DNA of 64,000 nucleotides from positions 9,063-73,062 of the forward strand of contig DGUV01000029.1 in NCBI GenBank assembly GCA_002395775.1, written 5' to 3'. The notes under the pieces are model-generated. The model saw nothing but the letters and a program-made list of their open reading frames with translations, ran no database searches and was not told the DNA's origin. Each line of letters starts with the position of its first letter. The stretch's first letter is position 1. A program made the position numbers and the translations under genes. Positions 42,316 through 51,526 of the stretch are shown here, in pieces. This stretch comes from Prevotellaceae bacterium UBA4301. GTDB taxonomy: Bacteria > Bacteroidota > Bacteroidia > Bacteroidales > Bacteroidaceae.

Positions 42316-45300
42316 ATGAACGAAAAGCTAAGCTTCAGATGCCTACTCGCATTTCTTGTAGGTATCTTCGCATCAGTCAACGTACTTGCCCAAGACATCA
42401 CTGTCAAGGGTCACGTTAAAGATGCACAAGGTGAGCCTATCATCATGGGTAAGGTTCAGCAACAGGGCACCCAGAATGTCACTGTTACGGACATTGATGG
42501 AAACTTCACCATGAAGGCACCTCGCGGTGCAGTGCTCGTAGTCAGCTACATGGGCTTCCAGAATCAGGAAGTCACTGCAGCACCCAGTGTCACGGTGGTT
42601 CTTCAGGAGGACTCCAAGGTTCTTGACGAAGCCATCGTCATTGGTTATGGTAAAGTTCGTAAAGCCGATGCTACGGGGTCGGTCACTGCCTTCAAACCCG
42701 ATGAATTGTCGAAAGGCATTACCACCAATCCCCAGGACATGATCATGGGTAAGATTGCCGGTGTGAGCGTCATCTCCAATGACGGTACTCCTGGCGGTGG
42801 CGCAAGCATCATAATTCGTGGCGGTTCTTCGTTGCGTGCCAACAACTCGCCTCTGATTGTCATCGATGGTCTGGCTATTGACCACGACGGTGTAAAGGGT
42901 CTGGCCAATCCTCTTTCAATGGTTAATCCTGAGGACATTGAGACCTTCACCGTACTGAAGGATGCCAGTGCAACAGCCATCTATGGTAGCCGTGCATCGA
43001 ATGGTGTCATCATCATCACCACCAAGACTGGCAAGAAGGGTTCTCCCGTGAAAGTTTCTTACACAGGAAACGTAAGCGTATCGCACGCATATCGCAAGTA
43101 TGAGGTACTTGATGGCGACCAGTTCCGCGACTTTGCCAAGCAAACTTGGCTCAAGACACACGACAGTTTGAATGGAATGCCTGCATTGGGTGACTATAAC
43201 ACCAACTGGACCGATCAAGTTCTGCGCAATGCTATTGGAAGCGACCATCAGATTGGTCTGACTGGTGCTGTTAAGAACATGCCCTATCGCTTCAGCGTTG
43301 GTTTCACAGGAAAGAATGGTGTTATCAAGACCAGTAAGTTCCAGCGTTTCACCAGCTCTCTGAACCTGACTCCCAAGTTCTTCAAAGAGCACTTGAGCGT
43401 TAATCTCTCTGCCAAGTACATGTATGCAGAGAATCGTTACGCCAATGCCGGTGGGGCTATCGGCGGTGCATTGAGTGTAGATCCTACCCAACCTGTCTAT
43501 GACGACACTTATCCCGAATTTGGTGGCTATTGGCAGAACATGACTCCAGGTTCAAGAGGTAATGACCCCAACTGGAAGCATATCACCAACACCAACACTC
43601 CCCAGAATCCCCTCGCTCTGCTCATGAATGAGGACAACCGCGCTGAGAGCCACGCTTTCATCAGCAATCTGGAACTCGAGTACAAAATTCATGGTTTCGA
43701 AGACCTCTCACTTAACTATAGTGTAGGTGGTGACTATTCTGCAGGTTTCCAAAAGGATATTATCTCTCCCTATTCTTATAGCAACAACTATTTCGGATGG
43801 ACAGGTGCTGACCAGTCATACAAATACAATATCAAAACTAATGGTTTTGTTAAGTATGCACATAATTGGAACGACAAGCATAACTTCGACATCATGGCAG
43901 GTGCAGAATTCCAACACTTCAGAGTTCACACCTACAGCTATGGACAAGGCAATGAGTGGTATGATGAGAATGGCACTCGCTTGAATGAGCCCACTGCTTA
44001 TTCTCCTTCACTCCGCGCTGAGACAGAACATATCTATCCTCATCGTCTGCTATCATACTTTGGACGTTTGAACTACATCCTGCTCAATCGCTATTTGTTG
44101 ACTGCATCAATTCGTTTCGATGGTTCTTCTTATTTTGCAAGAGGCAACCAGTGGGGTAAGTTCCCTGCTGTGGCTCTGGCCTGGAAGATTAACGAAGAGA
44201 AGTTCCTGCGCAATTGCAAGGCTCTCGACGAATTGAAACTTCGTCTCGGATATGGTGTTACAGGTCAGCAAGATCTGGGTATCGGATTCTACTACATGCC
44301 TCGATACACCGTTGGTAACCAATACGCTCAGTACACAATAGGTAACCAAAGTTACTATCAACTCCGTCCTGCCATCTACAATCCCGATATTAAGTGGGAG
44401 CGTACATTTACCTATAATATCGGTCTCGACTGGAGCTTCCTGAATGGCCGCATCGATGGTGCTATTGACTTCTACTATCGCAAGACAAAGGACCTCATCA
44501 GCGAGGTATATGTTGACCCCAGCGTAGAATTCAGCAACAAGAAGATTGACAACATCGGTTCTCTTCGCAACAAGGGTGTCGAATTCTCCATCAACGCTCG
44601 TCCTGTTGTTACAAAGAACTTCTCTTGGACAATTGGTTACAATGTTACCTACAATGACAACAAACTCACATCACTGAACACTGGTAACGCATTTGAACTG
44701 ACTGGAAATACCATTGGTGCAGGTTTGAGCAACCAAGTACAGGTTAATAAGGTTGGTTATCCCATCAATAGCTTCTTTGTATACCAGCAGGTATATGACA
44801 ACAATGGTAACCCCTTGGAAGGAGTCTATGTTGACCGTAATGCCGATGGTATCATCAACCAGGATGACAAGTACGTTTACAAGAACCCCAATGCAGACGT
44901 TTATATGGGTTTGACCAATAAGTTCATCTGGAAGAATTGGGACTTGAGCTTCAGCCTTCGTGCTAGCTTCAATAACTACCTCTACTACGACTTTCTTTCG
45001 AATCGTGCCAACGTTTCTTGGTCTGGTATCTATTCCAATAGCGCCTACACCAACACCACAGCAGAGGCAATTGCTCTTGGATTCCAAGGTAAGACCGACT
45101 ACTACATGAGCGACTACTTTGTACGTAATGCTTCGTTCCTGCGTTGTGACAACATCACACTGGGTTACTCATTCACTCGCTTGTTCTCATCAGGTCACTA
45201 CAAGGGTATCGACGGACGAATCTACGCCACTGTTTCCAACCCATTCGTGATTTCGGGTTACGATGGTATCGATCCTGAACGTACACACGGAAATGGTGTT

Positions 45301-45360
45301 GATGGCAGTGTATTCCCACGCCCAACGACCTATACACTTGGTCTCAAGCTGAACTTCTAA
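42316..45360 (+). CDS. susC: SusC-type TonB-dependent outer membrane transporter
   Basis: The 1014-residue protein has a signal peptide, a carboxypeptidase-D regulatory-like domain (about 27-105: ITVKGHVKDAQGEPI), a TonB-box region (VLDEAIVIGYG), the plug (about 120-235, ending SNGVIIITTKTGKKG) and a 22-strand barrel ending in GLKLNF. SusC imports malto-oligosaccharides held by SusD across the outer membrane using TonB energy. It lies 39 nt after susB and 34 nt before susD. Confidence 0.96.
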   Translation: MNEKLSFRCLLAFLVGIFASVNVLAQDITVKGHVKDAQGEPIIMGKVQQQGTQNVTVTDIDGNFTMKAPRGAVLVVSYMGFQNQEVTAAPSVTVVLQEDSKVLDEAIVIGYGKVRKADATGSVTAFKPDELSKGITTNPQDMIMGKIAGVSVISNDGTPGGGASIIIRGGSSLRANNSPLIVIDGLAIDHDGVKGLANPLSMVNPEDIETFTVLKDASATAIYGSRASNGVIIITTKTGKKGSPVKVSYTGNVSVSHAYRKYEVLDGDQFRDFAKQTWLKTHDSLNGMPALGDYNTNWTDQVLRNAIGSDHQIGLTGAVKNMPYRFSVGFTGKNGVIKTSKFQRFTSSLNLTPKFFKEHLSVNLSAKYMYAENRYANAGGAIGGALSVDPTQPVYDDTYPEFGGYWQNMTPGSRGNDPNWKHITNTNTPQNPLALLMNEDNRAESHAFISNLELEYKIHGFEDLSLNYSVGGDYSAGFQKDIISPYSYSNNYFGWTGADQSYKYNIKTNGFVKYAHNWNDKHNFDIMAGAEFQHFRVHTYSYGQGNEWYDENGTRLNEPTAYSPSLRAETEHIYPHRLLSYFGRLNYILLNRYLLTASIRFDGSSYFARGNQWGKFPAVALAWKINEEKFLRNCKALDELKLRLGYGVTGQQDLGIGFYYMPRYTVGNQYAQYTIGNQSYYQLRPAIYNPDIKWERTFTYNIGLDWSFLNGRIDGAIDFYYRKTKDLISEVYVDPSVEFSNKKIDNIGSLRNKGVEFSINARPVVTKNFSWTIGYNVTYNDNKLTSLNTGNAFELTGNTIGAGLSNQVQVNKVGYPINSFFVYQQVYDNNGNPLEGVYVDRNADGIINQDDKYVYKNPNADVYMGLTNKFIWKNWDLSFSLRASFNNYLYYDFLSNRANVSWSGIYSNSAYTNTTAEAIALGFQGKTDYYMSDYFVRNASFLRCDNITLGYSFTRLFSSGHYKGIDGRIYATVSNPFVISGYDGIDPERTHGNGVDGSVFPRPTTYTLGLKLNF

Positions 45361-45394
45361 GTATAAACGTCAATCATTCTAATACATTAATATT

Positions 45395-47029
45395 ATGAAA
45401 CTGAAAACATTCAAATACATAGTTCCTGTGGTAGGTGCCATGATGCTATCGTTTGGCTTGACTTCTTGCAACAATACGCTAGACATTGACATCGAAGATC
45501 CACAGACTAACACAACATTTGATGCAAATGGAATGCTGGCCAAGATATATGGTACACTCCATCTGACTGGCACAGTTGGCCCCGACGGCGACCGTGACAT
45601 GTTAGGATTTGACGAGGGTAACTCTGGTTTCTATCGCCGTGTGTTCGAAGCTAATGAACTTTGTTCTGATGAATGCATATGGACTTGGCAAGGTGATGCG
45701 GGTATCCCCGAACTTACGAATATCAGTTGGAATGCTTCTCATGGCTACAACGAACTTACTTACTATCGTCTAGCCTACAACAACAACCTTATCAACTTCT
45801 ATCTCGACCAAACAGCCGAGGACAATAGCGCTCAGACATTGCAGAATCGAGCCGAAGTACGTTTCCTGCGTGCTCTCTTTATGAGTCATCTTGTAGATCT
45901 TTATGGAAAACTTCCATTCAAAGAGCACTATGGCGCTGATATTCCCGTTGAGATGTCTCGCGCTGATGCGTTCAACTACATCATTAAGGAGTTAAAGGAC
46001 ATCAATGGTGAGAATCCCGATGCTAAGGAAGTATTGCTCGACAATGCGAACTCTGATACTAACTATGGCCGTGCTGATAAGGTTGCAGCCAACTTGCTTT
46101 TGGCACGTCTCTATCTGAATGCAGAGGTCTATACTGGCACTGCTCACTGGGCAGATGCCGTAACGTATGCCAACAAGGTCATCAAGAGCGGTTACAGTTT
46201 GAACAAGACAGAGAAGAATGGATATAGCGCTTACGAACAGCTCTTTATGGGTGATAATGGCGAGAACCCCAATGCTCGTCAGGAGATTATCTTCCCTATC
46301 CGCTGTGATGTAAACTCTCGTTCTTGGGCAGGTGCTATCTACCCCATTGCTTCTGCAACGGGTGATGGCTCTCCCACTCAGGGCTTGGCTGGTGCACAGT
46401 GGACTTGCAACCGTGCACGTCAATCAATGGTTGAGAAATTCTTCCCGAATCTTGACGATGTTCCTATGGTTAATGACCCGCACGAGGTAGCAAAAGCTGC
46501 TAAGGACGACCGCGCCCTGTTCTTCTCGGGAGCAGCAGAAGACGGCTCAAAGCAGCGTACCATCAGCACGGAAGAAAAGACCACCTTCGCAGCAGGTCTG
46601 GGCATCATGAAGTGGACCAACGTTCAAGCCGGAACTGGTACCTTTAGCGATGCCTCTTGGCCCGATACCGACATTCCTCTCCTCCGTGTTGCTGAGGCCT
46701 ATCTAACGCTGGCCGAAGCTAACTACCGTTTGGGTGGTGAGAACAGCATCACACTAAACGCTATCAATGAATTGCGCAATCGTGCACATGCAGAGCCTCT
46801 AACCGAGGTTAAGGAGCGTGATATCATCGACGAGTGGAGTCGTGAATTCTACTTCGAGGGTCGTCGTCGTAGTGACCTTGTCCGCTTTGGTATGTTCACT
46901 TCTGGTTCCTACCTGTGGGATTGGAAGGGGGGTAGCTTCAATGGAAATGGTGTAAGTAGCATCTATAACCTCTACCCCATTCCTGAGAAAGCTCTTTCTG
47001 GAAACATGACACAGAATCCTGGCTATTAA
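45395..47029 (+). CDS. susD: SusD-type starch-binding surface lipoprotein
   Basis: The 544-residue protein has a lipoprotein signal ending GLTSC (Cys24), followed by the SusD fold: TPR-like helices (ANELCSDECIW, NRAEVRFLRALF, ADKVAANLLLARLYLNAEVY) and the C-terminal RagB/SusD segment with LRVAEAYLTLAEA and FEGRRRSDLVRFG. It covers the SusC barrel as a lid and binds starch helices. The length is close to the Bacteroides SusD and it lies next to susC. Confidence 0.95.
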   Translation: MKLKTFKYIVPVVGAMMLSFGLTSCNNTLDIDIEDPQTNTTFDANGMLAKIYGTLHLTGTVGPDGDRDMLGFDEGNSGFYRRVFEANELCSDECIWTWQGDAGIPELTNISWNASHGYNELTYYRLAYNNNLINFYLDQTAEDNSAQTLQNRAEVRFLRALFMSHLVDLYGKLPFKEHYGADIPVEMSRADAFNYIIKELKDINGENPDAKEVLLDNANSDTNYGRADKVAANLLLARLYLNAEVYTGTAHWADAVTYANKVIKSGYSLNKTEKNGYSAYEQLFMGDNGENPNARQEIIFPIRCDVNSRSWAGAIYPIASATGDGSPTQGLAGAQWTCNRARQSMVEKFFPNLDDVPMVNDPHEVAKAAKDDRALFFSGAAEDGSKQRTISTEEKTTFAAGLGIMKWTNVQAGTGTFSDASWPDTDIPLLRVAEAYLTLAEANYRLGGENSITLNAINELRNRAHAEPLTEVKERDIIDEWSREFYFEGRRRSDLVRFGMFTSGSYLWDWKGGSFNGNGVSSIYNLYPIPEKALSGNMTQNPGY

Positions 47030-47063
47030 TCAATTGATAATTTATAATTGAAACATTACAATT
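47030..47063. repeat. AT-rich AATTG-type spacer repeat between susD and susE
   Basis: TCAATTGATAATT, TATAATTG and ACAATT words fill the gap and resemble the spacers at 9944-9974 and 53558-53592. Confidence 0.5.
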
Positions 47064-48206
47064 ATGAAAAAGATATTTTATTCGTTGCTGATGGTCAGCA
47101 TGGCATTGTTCTTTGCAGCATGTGATGAGGACCGTGACAGCAATCCAACGCTGCAAGACGCTCCCACGTTTGTGCTCAATACGCCGGCGTTTGCTGCCAA
47201 CAATGTATATAGTCTGGCCAATTCCGATTATGTGGTCCTGACCACCACTCAGCCAGACTATGGGTTCCCTGCCTCCACGGTTTATACCGTGAACGTAAGC
47301 CTCGATAGCGTAAACTTTACGCCTCTGGCCACTACCTACACTACAGCAAAGATGCAGGTTCCCGCAAGTGAACTGAACGAGATGATTCTTTCTTTAGCGG
47401 GCGATAGAGACCTGTCGGTTCCCGTACCTGTTTACATTAAGCTGACGGCTCACATCTATGGCAACCCCGACCTGGGTGTTTCTGAATCTAATGTGATTAC
47501 TCTGCCCGCCGTTCAGGCATTTGTTCCGGAGGTTACAGTCGAATTGCCCACGAAGATGCACATTGTAGGTGCCTTCCCCGCTTCTGATGGTTGGAGCAAG
47601 TTTGTGCCTCTGCACGCTGCTTATAGTCAGGATGGCTGGTTCTATGGTGTTGTCTATCTGCCCGATGGTGCTGAATTCAAGGTTAATCCTGATGCAGCTT
47701 GGGCTGGTAACGACAAGGGCTTTGGACAGGTAACAGCTGTGGACAATGCCAATGCTGGATTCCAAAGTGTCGATGCAAGCAACGAGGCTGCCAACATGAA
47801 GGTTACAGCTGGCGGTTGGTACAACGTCATCGTTAAGACCAAAGTTGCCAATGGTGCTATCAGCTACACCGTTGAAATCAACGAGGCTAAGGTCTATGTG
47901 ATTGGTGCTGCCGAGGGTGGCAATTGGGGCAAGATGGAAGAATGGCGCTTCACTGCTCCTGCTGGTGATGGCGAATGGACTTCTCCCGCTTTTGCAGGCA
48001 GTGGCGAACTCCGCATGTTCGTTGACTGCGGTATCGACTGGTGGAAGACCGAGTTTACCATCAAGAGCGACGGTACACTGTACTATCGTGATGTTGACAT
48101 ACCTCAGAACTGGGCTGATAATGTAGGCGCCGATTACTCGCAGCAAGTATCTGCCGGTCAGAAGGCTATTCTCAACTTCACGGCTGAAACGGGTCGCGTA
48201 GAGTAA
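47064..48206 (+). CDS. susE: SusE-like starch-binding outer membrane lipoprotein
   Basis: The 380-residue protein has a lipoprotein signal (MKKIFYSLLMVSMALFFAAC, Cys20) followed by acidic CDEDRDS, a surface-export signal type. The N-terminal domain with NPTLQDAPTFVLNTP is the SusE immunoglobulin-like domain; two carbohydrate-binding domains follow, each starting KMHIVGAFPASDGW and KVYVIGAAEGGNWG. It binds starch at the surface and helps retain polymer near SusD. Confidence 0.88.
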   Translation: MKKIFYSLLMVSMALFFAACDEDRDSNPTLQDAPTFVLNTPAFAANNVYSLANSDYVVLTTTQPDYGFPASTVYTVNVSLDSVNFTPLATTYTTAKMQVPASELNEMILSLAGDRDLSVPVPVYIKLTAHIYGNPDLGVSESNVITLPAVQAFVPEVTVELPTKMHIVGAFPASDGWSKFVPLHAAYSQDGWFYGVVYLPDGAEFKVNPDAAWAGNDKGFGQVTAVDNANAGFQSVDASNEAANMKVTAGGWYNVIVKTKVANGAISYTVEINEAKVYVIGAAEGGNWGKMEEWRFTAPAGDGEWTSPAFAGSGELRMFVDCGIDWWKTEFTIKSDGTLYYRDVDIPQNWADNVGADYSQQVSAGQKAILNFTAETGRVE

Positions 48207-48230
48207 TAACATTTTAATGTAAGAAAGACT

Positions 48231-49628
48231 ATGAAAAAGTTATTTTTATATGCAAGTATCCTCGTAGCATCTATGGCTTTTACGGCATGTGACGAGGACT
48301 ATACCGACTGGGCCGACCCGCAGGCCTATGCCCAGGAGGATGCTGCAGCTGCTTATGGTCTAAACATTGTAGCAGGCAGCCAGGCCAATATGGTTATGGC
48401 CGAAGCCCCTGGAGTAGTGGAACTCGTTGCAGTAAGCACGGAGAACGAGAACATTACAGATTTAATCCTGAATTCTGTAACTGTCTTTGACGAGAAGATT
48501 CCCGCCACCTTTGAGAATGGAATCATCAAGGCTGATGCAGCCTATCTCGACTCCCTCGTTGAAGTTAAGACTCTCGACCGTTCTTCTACGCCTCACGAGT
48601 TCGATGTCGTTGTCAATATGGCGGCCAAACTTGTTACTGGTGAAGCCCTGCCTATCCAGTCAACGACTGTTGCCAGTGTAACTCCTTGTCCGACTCCAGA
48701 GATTGATTCAAAAGGCTATGCCATGCTTGGTCAGTGGCAAGGATGGAATTCTGCCAATCCCACTTGGATGACAGAGGTTGAGCCTGGGGTATATCAAGCA
48801 ACTGTTACTACTGACGATGGTGACAACTGGTTTAAGTTCTATCAGGGTTCAGGCTTCGGCGAAGGAGAATTTGCATGGGACGCAGTTGCCCTTGGCTGTG
48901 CTGTGAATGGCGATTCTTCTACGCCCAACCTTGTAGTATGGAACAACGACCCCATCTATGGCGGGTTCCAGACTCCGGTCATTTCGGGAGGTGGCAAATG
49001 GGTAGTCACTCTTGATATGAACAAGATGGTCTATTCTTATGTGCCCTATACCGAGAACCTTTGGTATGCTGGCGACGCTAACGGATGGAGCTTCTGGCCC
49101 TTGACCAAGGTCGGTGACCACTTCGAAGGTTACTACTATATCTACCTGGCAGACAATAGCTCGACCTGGGGCTTCAAGTTCACCACCACTCCTGACTGGA
49201 ACAATCCTCAGTATGGTGCAGGTGATGGCGAAGGCGTGATTGCCATTGACGGTGGCAATTGCAACCTGCCCTCAGGCAATGAGTCTGGTTTCTACAAGCT
49301 CATGGTCAATACCGACAACCTGACATTCTCAGTTGAACCCATCAACCAGATGTCACTCATCGGCTCGGCCATTGGTGCTAATGCTTGGAGTGACGACTTC
49401 GATCTGAGATTCAACATCGAGACTATGGCTTGGGAAGGCACATACACCGTTAACGACGGTGAATTCAAGATCCGTGCCAACCACGACTGGTCACTCTCTT
49501 GGGGTGGCTCGTTGGATGCTATGACCTCGCAGAATGGTGGCAATCTGCCCATCTCGGCTGGCACTTACAAGTTCTCATTCAAGCCCAATTGCGACGGACA
49601 AGGTGTTCTGACCGTTGAGGCTCAGTAA
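48231..49628 (+). CDS. susF: SusF-like starch-binding outer membrane lipoprotein
   Basis: The 465-residue protein has a lipoprotein signal ending MAFTAC (Cys20) and an acidic CDEDYTDW export motif. An N-terminal Ig-like domain (with EDAAAAYGLNIVAGSQ) is followed by three tandem starch-binding domains: AMLGQWQGWN, NLWYAGDANGWSFW and SLIGSAIGANAW mark their first strands. The aromatic pairs near these positions are typical binding sites. It overlaps nothing; 24 nt after susE. Confidence 0.88.
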   Translation: MKKLFLYASILVASMAFTACDEDYTDWADPQAYAQEDAAAAYGLNIVAGSQANMVMAEAPGVVELVAVSTENENITDLILNSVTVFDEKIPATFENGIIKADAAYLDSLVEVKTLDRSSTPHEFDVVVNMAAKLVTGEALPIQSTTVASVTPCPTPEIDSKGYAMLGQWQGWNSANPTWMTEVEPGVYQATVTTDDGDNWFKFYQGSGFGEGEFAWDAVALGCAVNGDSSTPNLVVWNNDPIYGGFQTPVISGGGKWVVTLDMNKMVYSYVPYTENLWYAGDANGWSFWPLTKVGDHFEGYYYIYLADNSSTWGFKFTTTPDWNNPQYGAGDGEGVIAIDGGNCNLPSGNESGFYKLMVNTDNLTFSVEPINQMSLIGSAIGANAWSDDFDLRFNIETMAWEGTYTVNDGEFKIRANHDWSLSWGGSLDAMTSQNGGNLPISAGTYKFSFKPNCDGQGVLTVEAQ

Positions 49629-49649
49629 TCGGACACAAGTTTCATTGAC

Positions 49650-49682
49650 AAAGGGGGCGGGCAAGTTCGGCCCGTCCCCTTT
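49650..49682 (+). terminator. Strong hairpin between susF and the amylase gene
   Basis: AAAGGGGGCGGGC (49650-49662) pairs over 13 bases (one G-T pair) with GCCCGTCCCCTTT (49670-49682) around a 7-nt loop. The tail ACTTTCATTATTTG is U-rich but broken, so it may act as a partial terminator or an RNA-stability barrier that sets susF above the amylase in amount. Confidence 0.6.
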
Positions 49683-49699
49683 ACTTTCATTATTTGACT

Positions 49700-51526
49700 A
49701 TGAAGAAAAGAATATTCACTACCCTACTTCTCCTTTTGGCTCTTGGTGCAACATCGATTGTCAATTACCAATTGTCAATTAGCAAAGCGAGCGCCCAGTC
49801 GGAGGTCATGTTGCAGGGATTCTATTGGGACAGCTACAGCCAGACTCGATGGACAAAACTCGAGAAGCAGGCTGACGAACTGGCTCAATACTTCGATTTG
49901 ATATGGGTTCCCAACTCAGGCTATTGTGGCGACTCGAACAACATGGGTTATCTGCCTCTCTATTATTTCCAGCAGAACTCATCGTTCGGAACGGAGGCTG
50001 AGCTGAGGAGCATGATTCAGACCTTCAAGTCGAAAGGTCTCGGCACCGTGGCCGATGTGGTAATTAATCACCACAACACCAACGGATGGTTTGGCTTTCC
50101 CAGCGAAACCTACAAAGGTGAGACCTATCAGTTCTTGTCAACCGACATCTGCAAGAACGATGATGGAGGTTCTACCCTCAACCAAGCCAATAGTCAAGGT
50201 GTATCCTTGTCTGGCAACAACGACACTGGTGAAGACTGGTCGGGAACACGCGACCTTGACCACACGTCGGCAAACGTGCAACGCATAGTGAAGGCCTATC
50301 TCCATTTTCTGCTCGAGGACATCGGTTACACGGGCTTTCGCTATGATATGGTGAAGGGTTATAGCGCTTCGTTTACAGGCCAGTACAATGCGGATGCGAA
50401 GCCCCGGTTCTCCGTCGGCGAATGTTGGGATGGAAGCACTGCGATTAAGAACTGGATTAATGGGACTAAGGTTGACGGCGTGCCTACATCTTCGGCCTTC
50501 GACTTCCAGTTCCGCTATCGTGTGCGTGATGCCATCAATCAGAACAACTGGACATTGCTCTCCGCCTCCACCCAAGGCGATGCAGGCAAGCCCCTGGCCT
50601 ATGATGCAAGTTACCAGCCTTATGCAGTCACCTTTGTTGAGAATCATGATACGGAATATCGTTCGGCTTCAGCCCCCCAAGACCCCATTAAGGGCGACAC
50701 GCTTGCAGCCAATGCCTATCTGTTGGCCATGCCGGGAACGCCGTGCATCTTCCTGAAACACTGGCTCATGGCTAAGGGCGACTTGAAGCGCATGATTTCG
50801 GCGCGCAAGTTAGTTGGAATCACCAGTACAAGCACCTATGAAGTGAAGGCCAGTCAATCGATGTACTATGCAGTGGAGACCACCGGCACCAACGGAAAAC
50901 TTCTGTGTGTCGTGGGCAAGACGCCTAAGGCTTATGCCATGCCTTCGGGTTATGTCGAGGCTTGCTCTGGCAAGGATTTCGTCTATTATATACCCGAGTC
51001 GTTCTCGACCGAATGGCAGGCCATAGAACAGCGCATCAAGGACGAAGGCAGTAAGCCTGGCGACTTCACGCCTCACACCGCCACCATCTATGTGCGCGAC
51101 GAGCTGAACTGGAGTCGCATGAATTACTATATCTGGGACTGCAACAACACGCAACTCAATGGCAATTGGCCCGGCAAGCAGATTACCGCGACAAAGCAGG
51201 TGGGCGACCACACATGGTACTACCAGACATTTGACATCAACGATGCCGACTACTTTGTCAATGTCGTGTTCTCGACAGGTACGGGCAGTCCGCAGACGGT
51301 GGATGTGACAGAAATAAACGAAGACAAGTATTACGTTATCAAAACCACCCAAGCCGGCTCGAAATATATCGTTGAGGAAGATAAGGAAACGGGCATCGAG
51401 ATACTTCTGTCCGATTCTGACTCAAAGGGTCGGGGCACACTGATTTTCGACCTTGCCGGACGTCGGATTGAGAAACCAGTGCGTGGTCTGTACATTATTA
51501 ATGGTAAGAAACAATTCGTAAGATGA
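49700..51526 (+). CDS. Secreted alpha-amylase (GH13) with CBM26-like module in the susG position
   Basis: The 608-residue enzyme has a type I signal peptide ending SKASAQ, not a lipobox. The GH13 regions are clear: VADVVINHHNT, GFRYDMVKG (nucleophile Asp216), FSVGECWDG (Glu241) and FVENHDTEY (Asp317). Residues about 455-560 (ATIYVRDELNW..., NYYIWDCNNTQLNGNWPG) look like a starch-binding CBM26. The tail FDLAGRRIEKPVRGLYIING resembles a type IX secretion signal. It differs from the Bacteroides lipoprotein SusG. ATG 49700 is chosen over TTG 49694. The signal region encodes the AATTG repeat seen in spacers. Confidence 0.9.
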   Translation: MKKRIFTTLLLLLALGATSIVNYQLSISKASAQSEVMLQGFYWDSYSQTRWTKLEKQADELAQYFDLIWVPNSGYCGDSNNMGYLPLYYFQQNSSFGTEAELRSMIQTFKSKGLGTVADVVINHHNTNGWFGFPSETYKGETYQFLSTDICKNDDGGSTLNQANSQGVSLSGNNDTGEDWSGTRDLDHTSANVQRIVKAYLHFLLEDIGYTGFRYDMVKGYSASFTGQYNADAKPRFSVGECWDGSTAIKNWINGTKVDGVPTSSAFDFQFRYRVRDAINQNNWTLLSASTQGDAGKPLAYDASYQPYAVTFVENHDTEYRSASAPQDPIKGDTLAANAYLLAMPGTPCIFLKHWLMAKGDLKRMISARKLVGITSTSTYEVKASQSMYYAVETTGTNGKLLCVVGKTPKAYAMPSGYVEACSGKDFVYYIPESFSTEWQAIEQRIKDEGSKPGDFTPHTATIYVRDELNWSRMNYYIWDCNNTQLNGNWPGKQITATKQVGDHTWYYQTFDINDADYFVNVVFSTGTGSPQTVDVTEINEDKYYVIKTTQAGSKYIVEEDKETGIEILLSDSDSKGRGTLIFDLAGRRIEKPVRGLYIINGKKQFVR

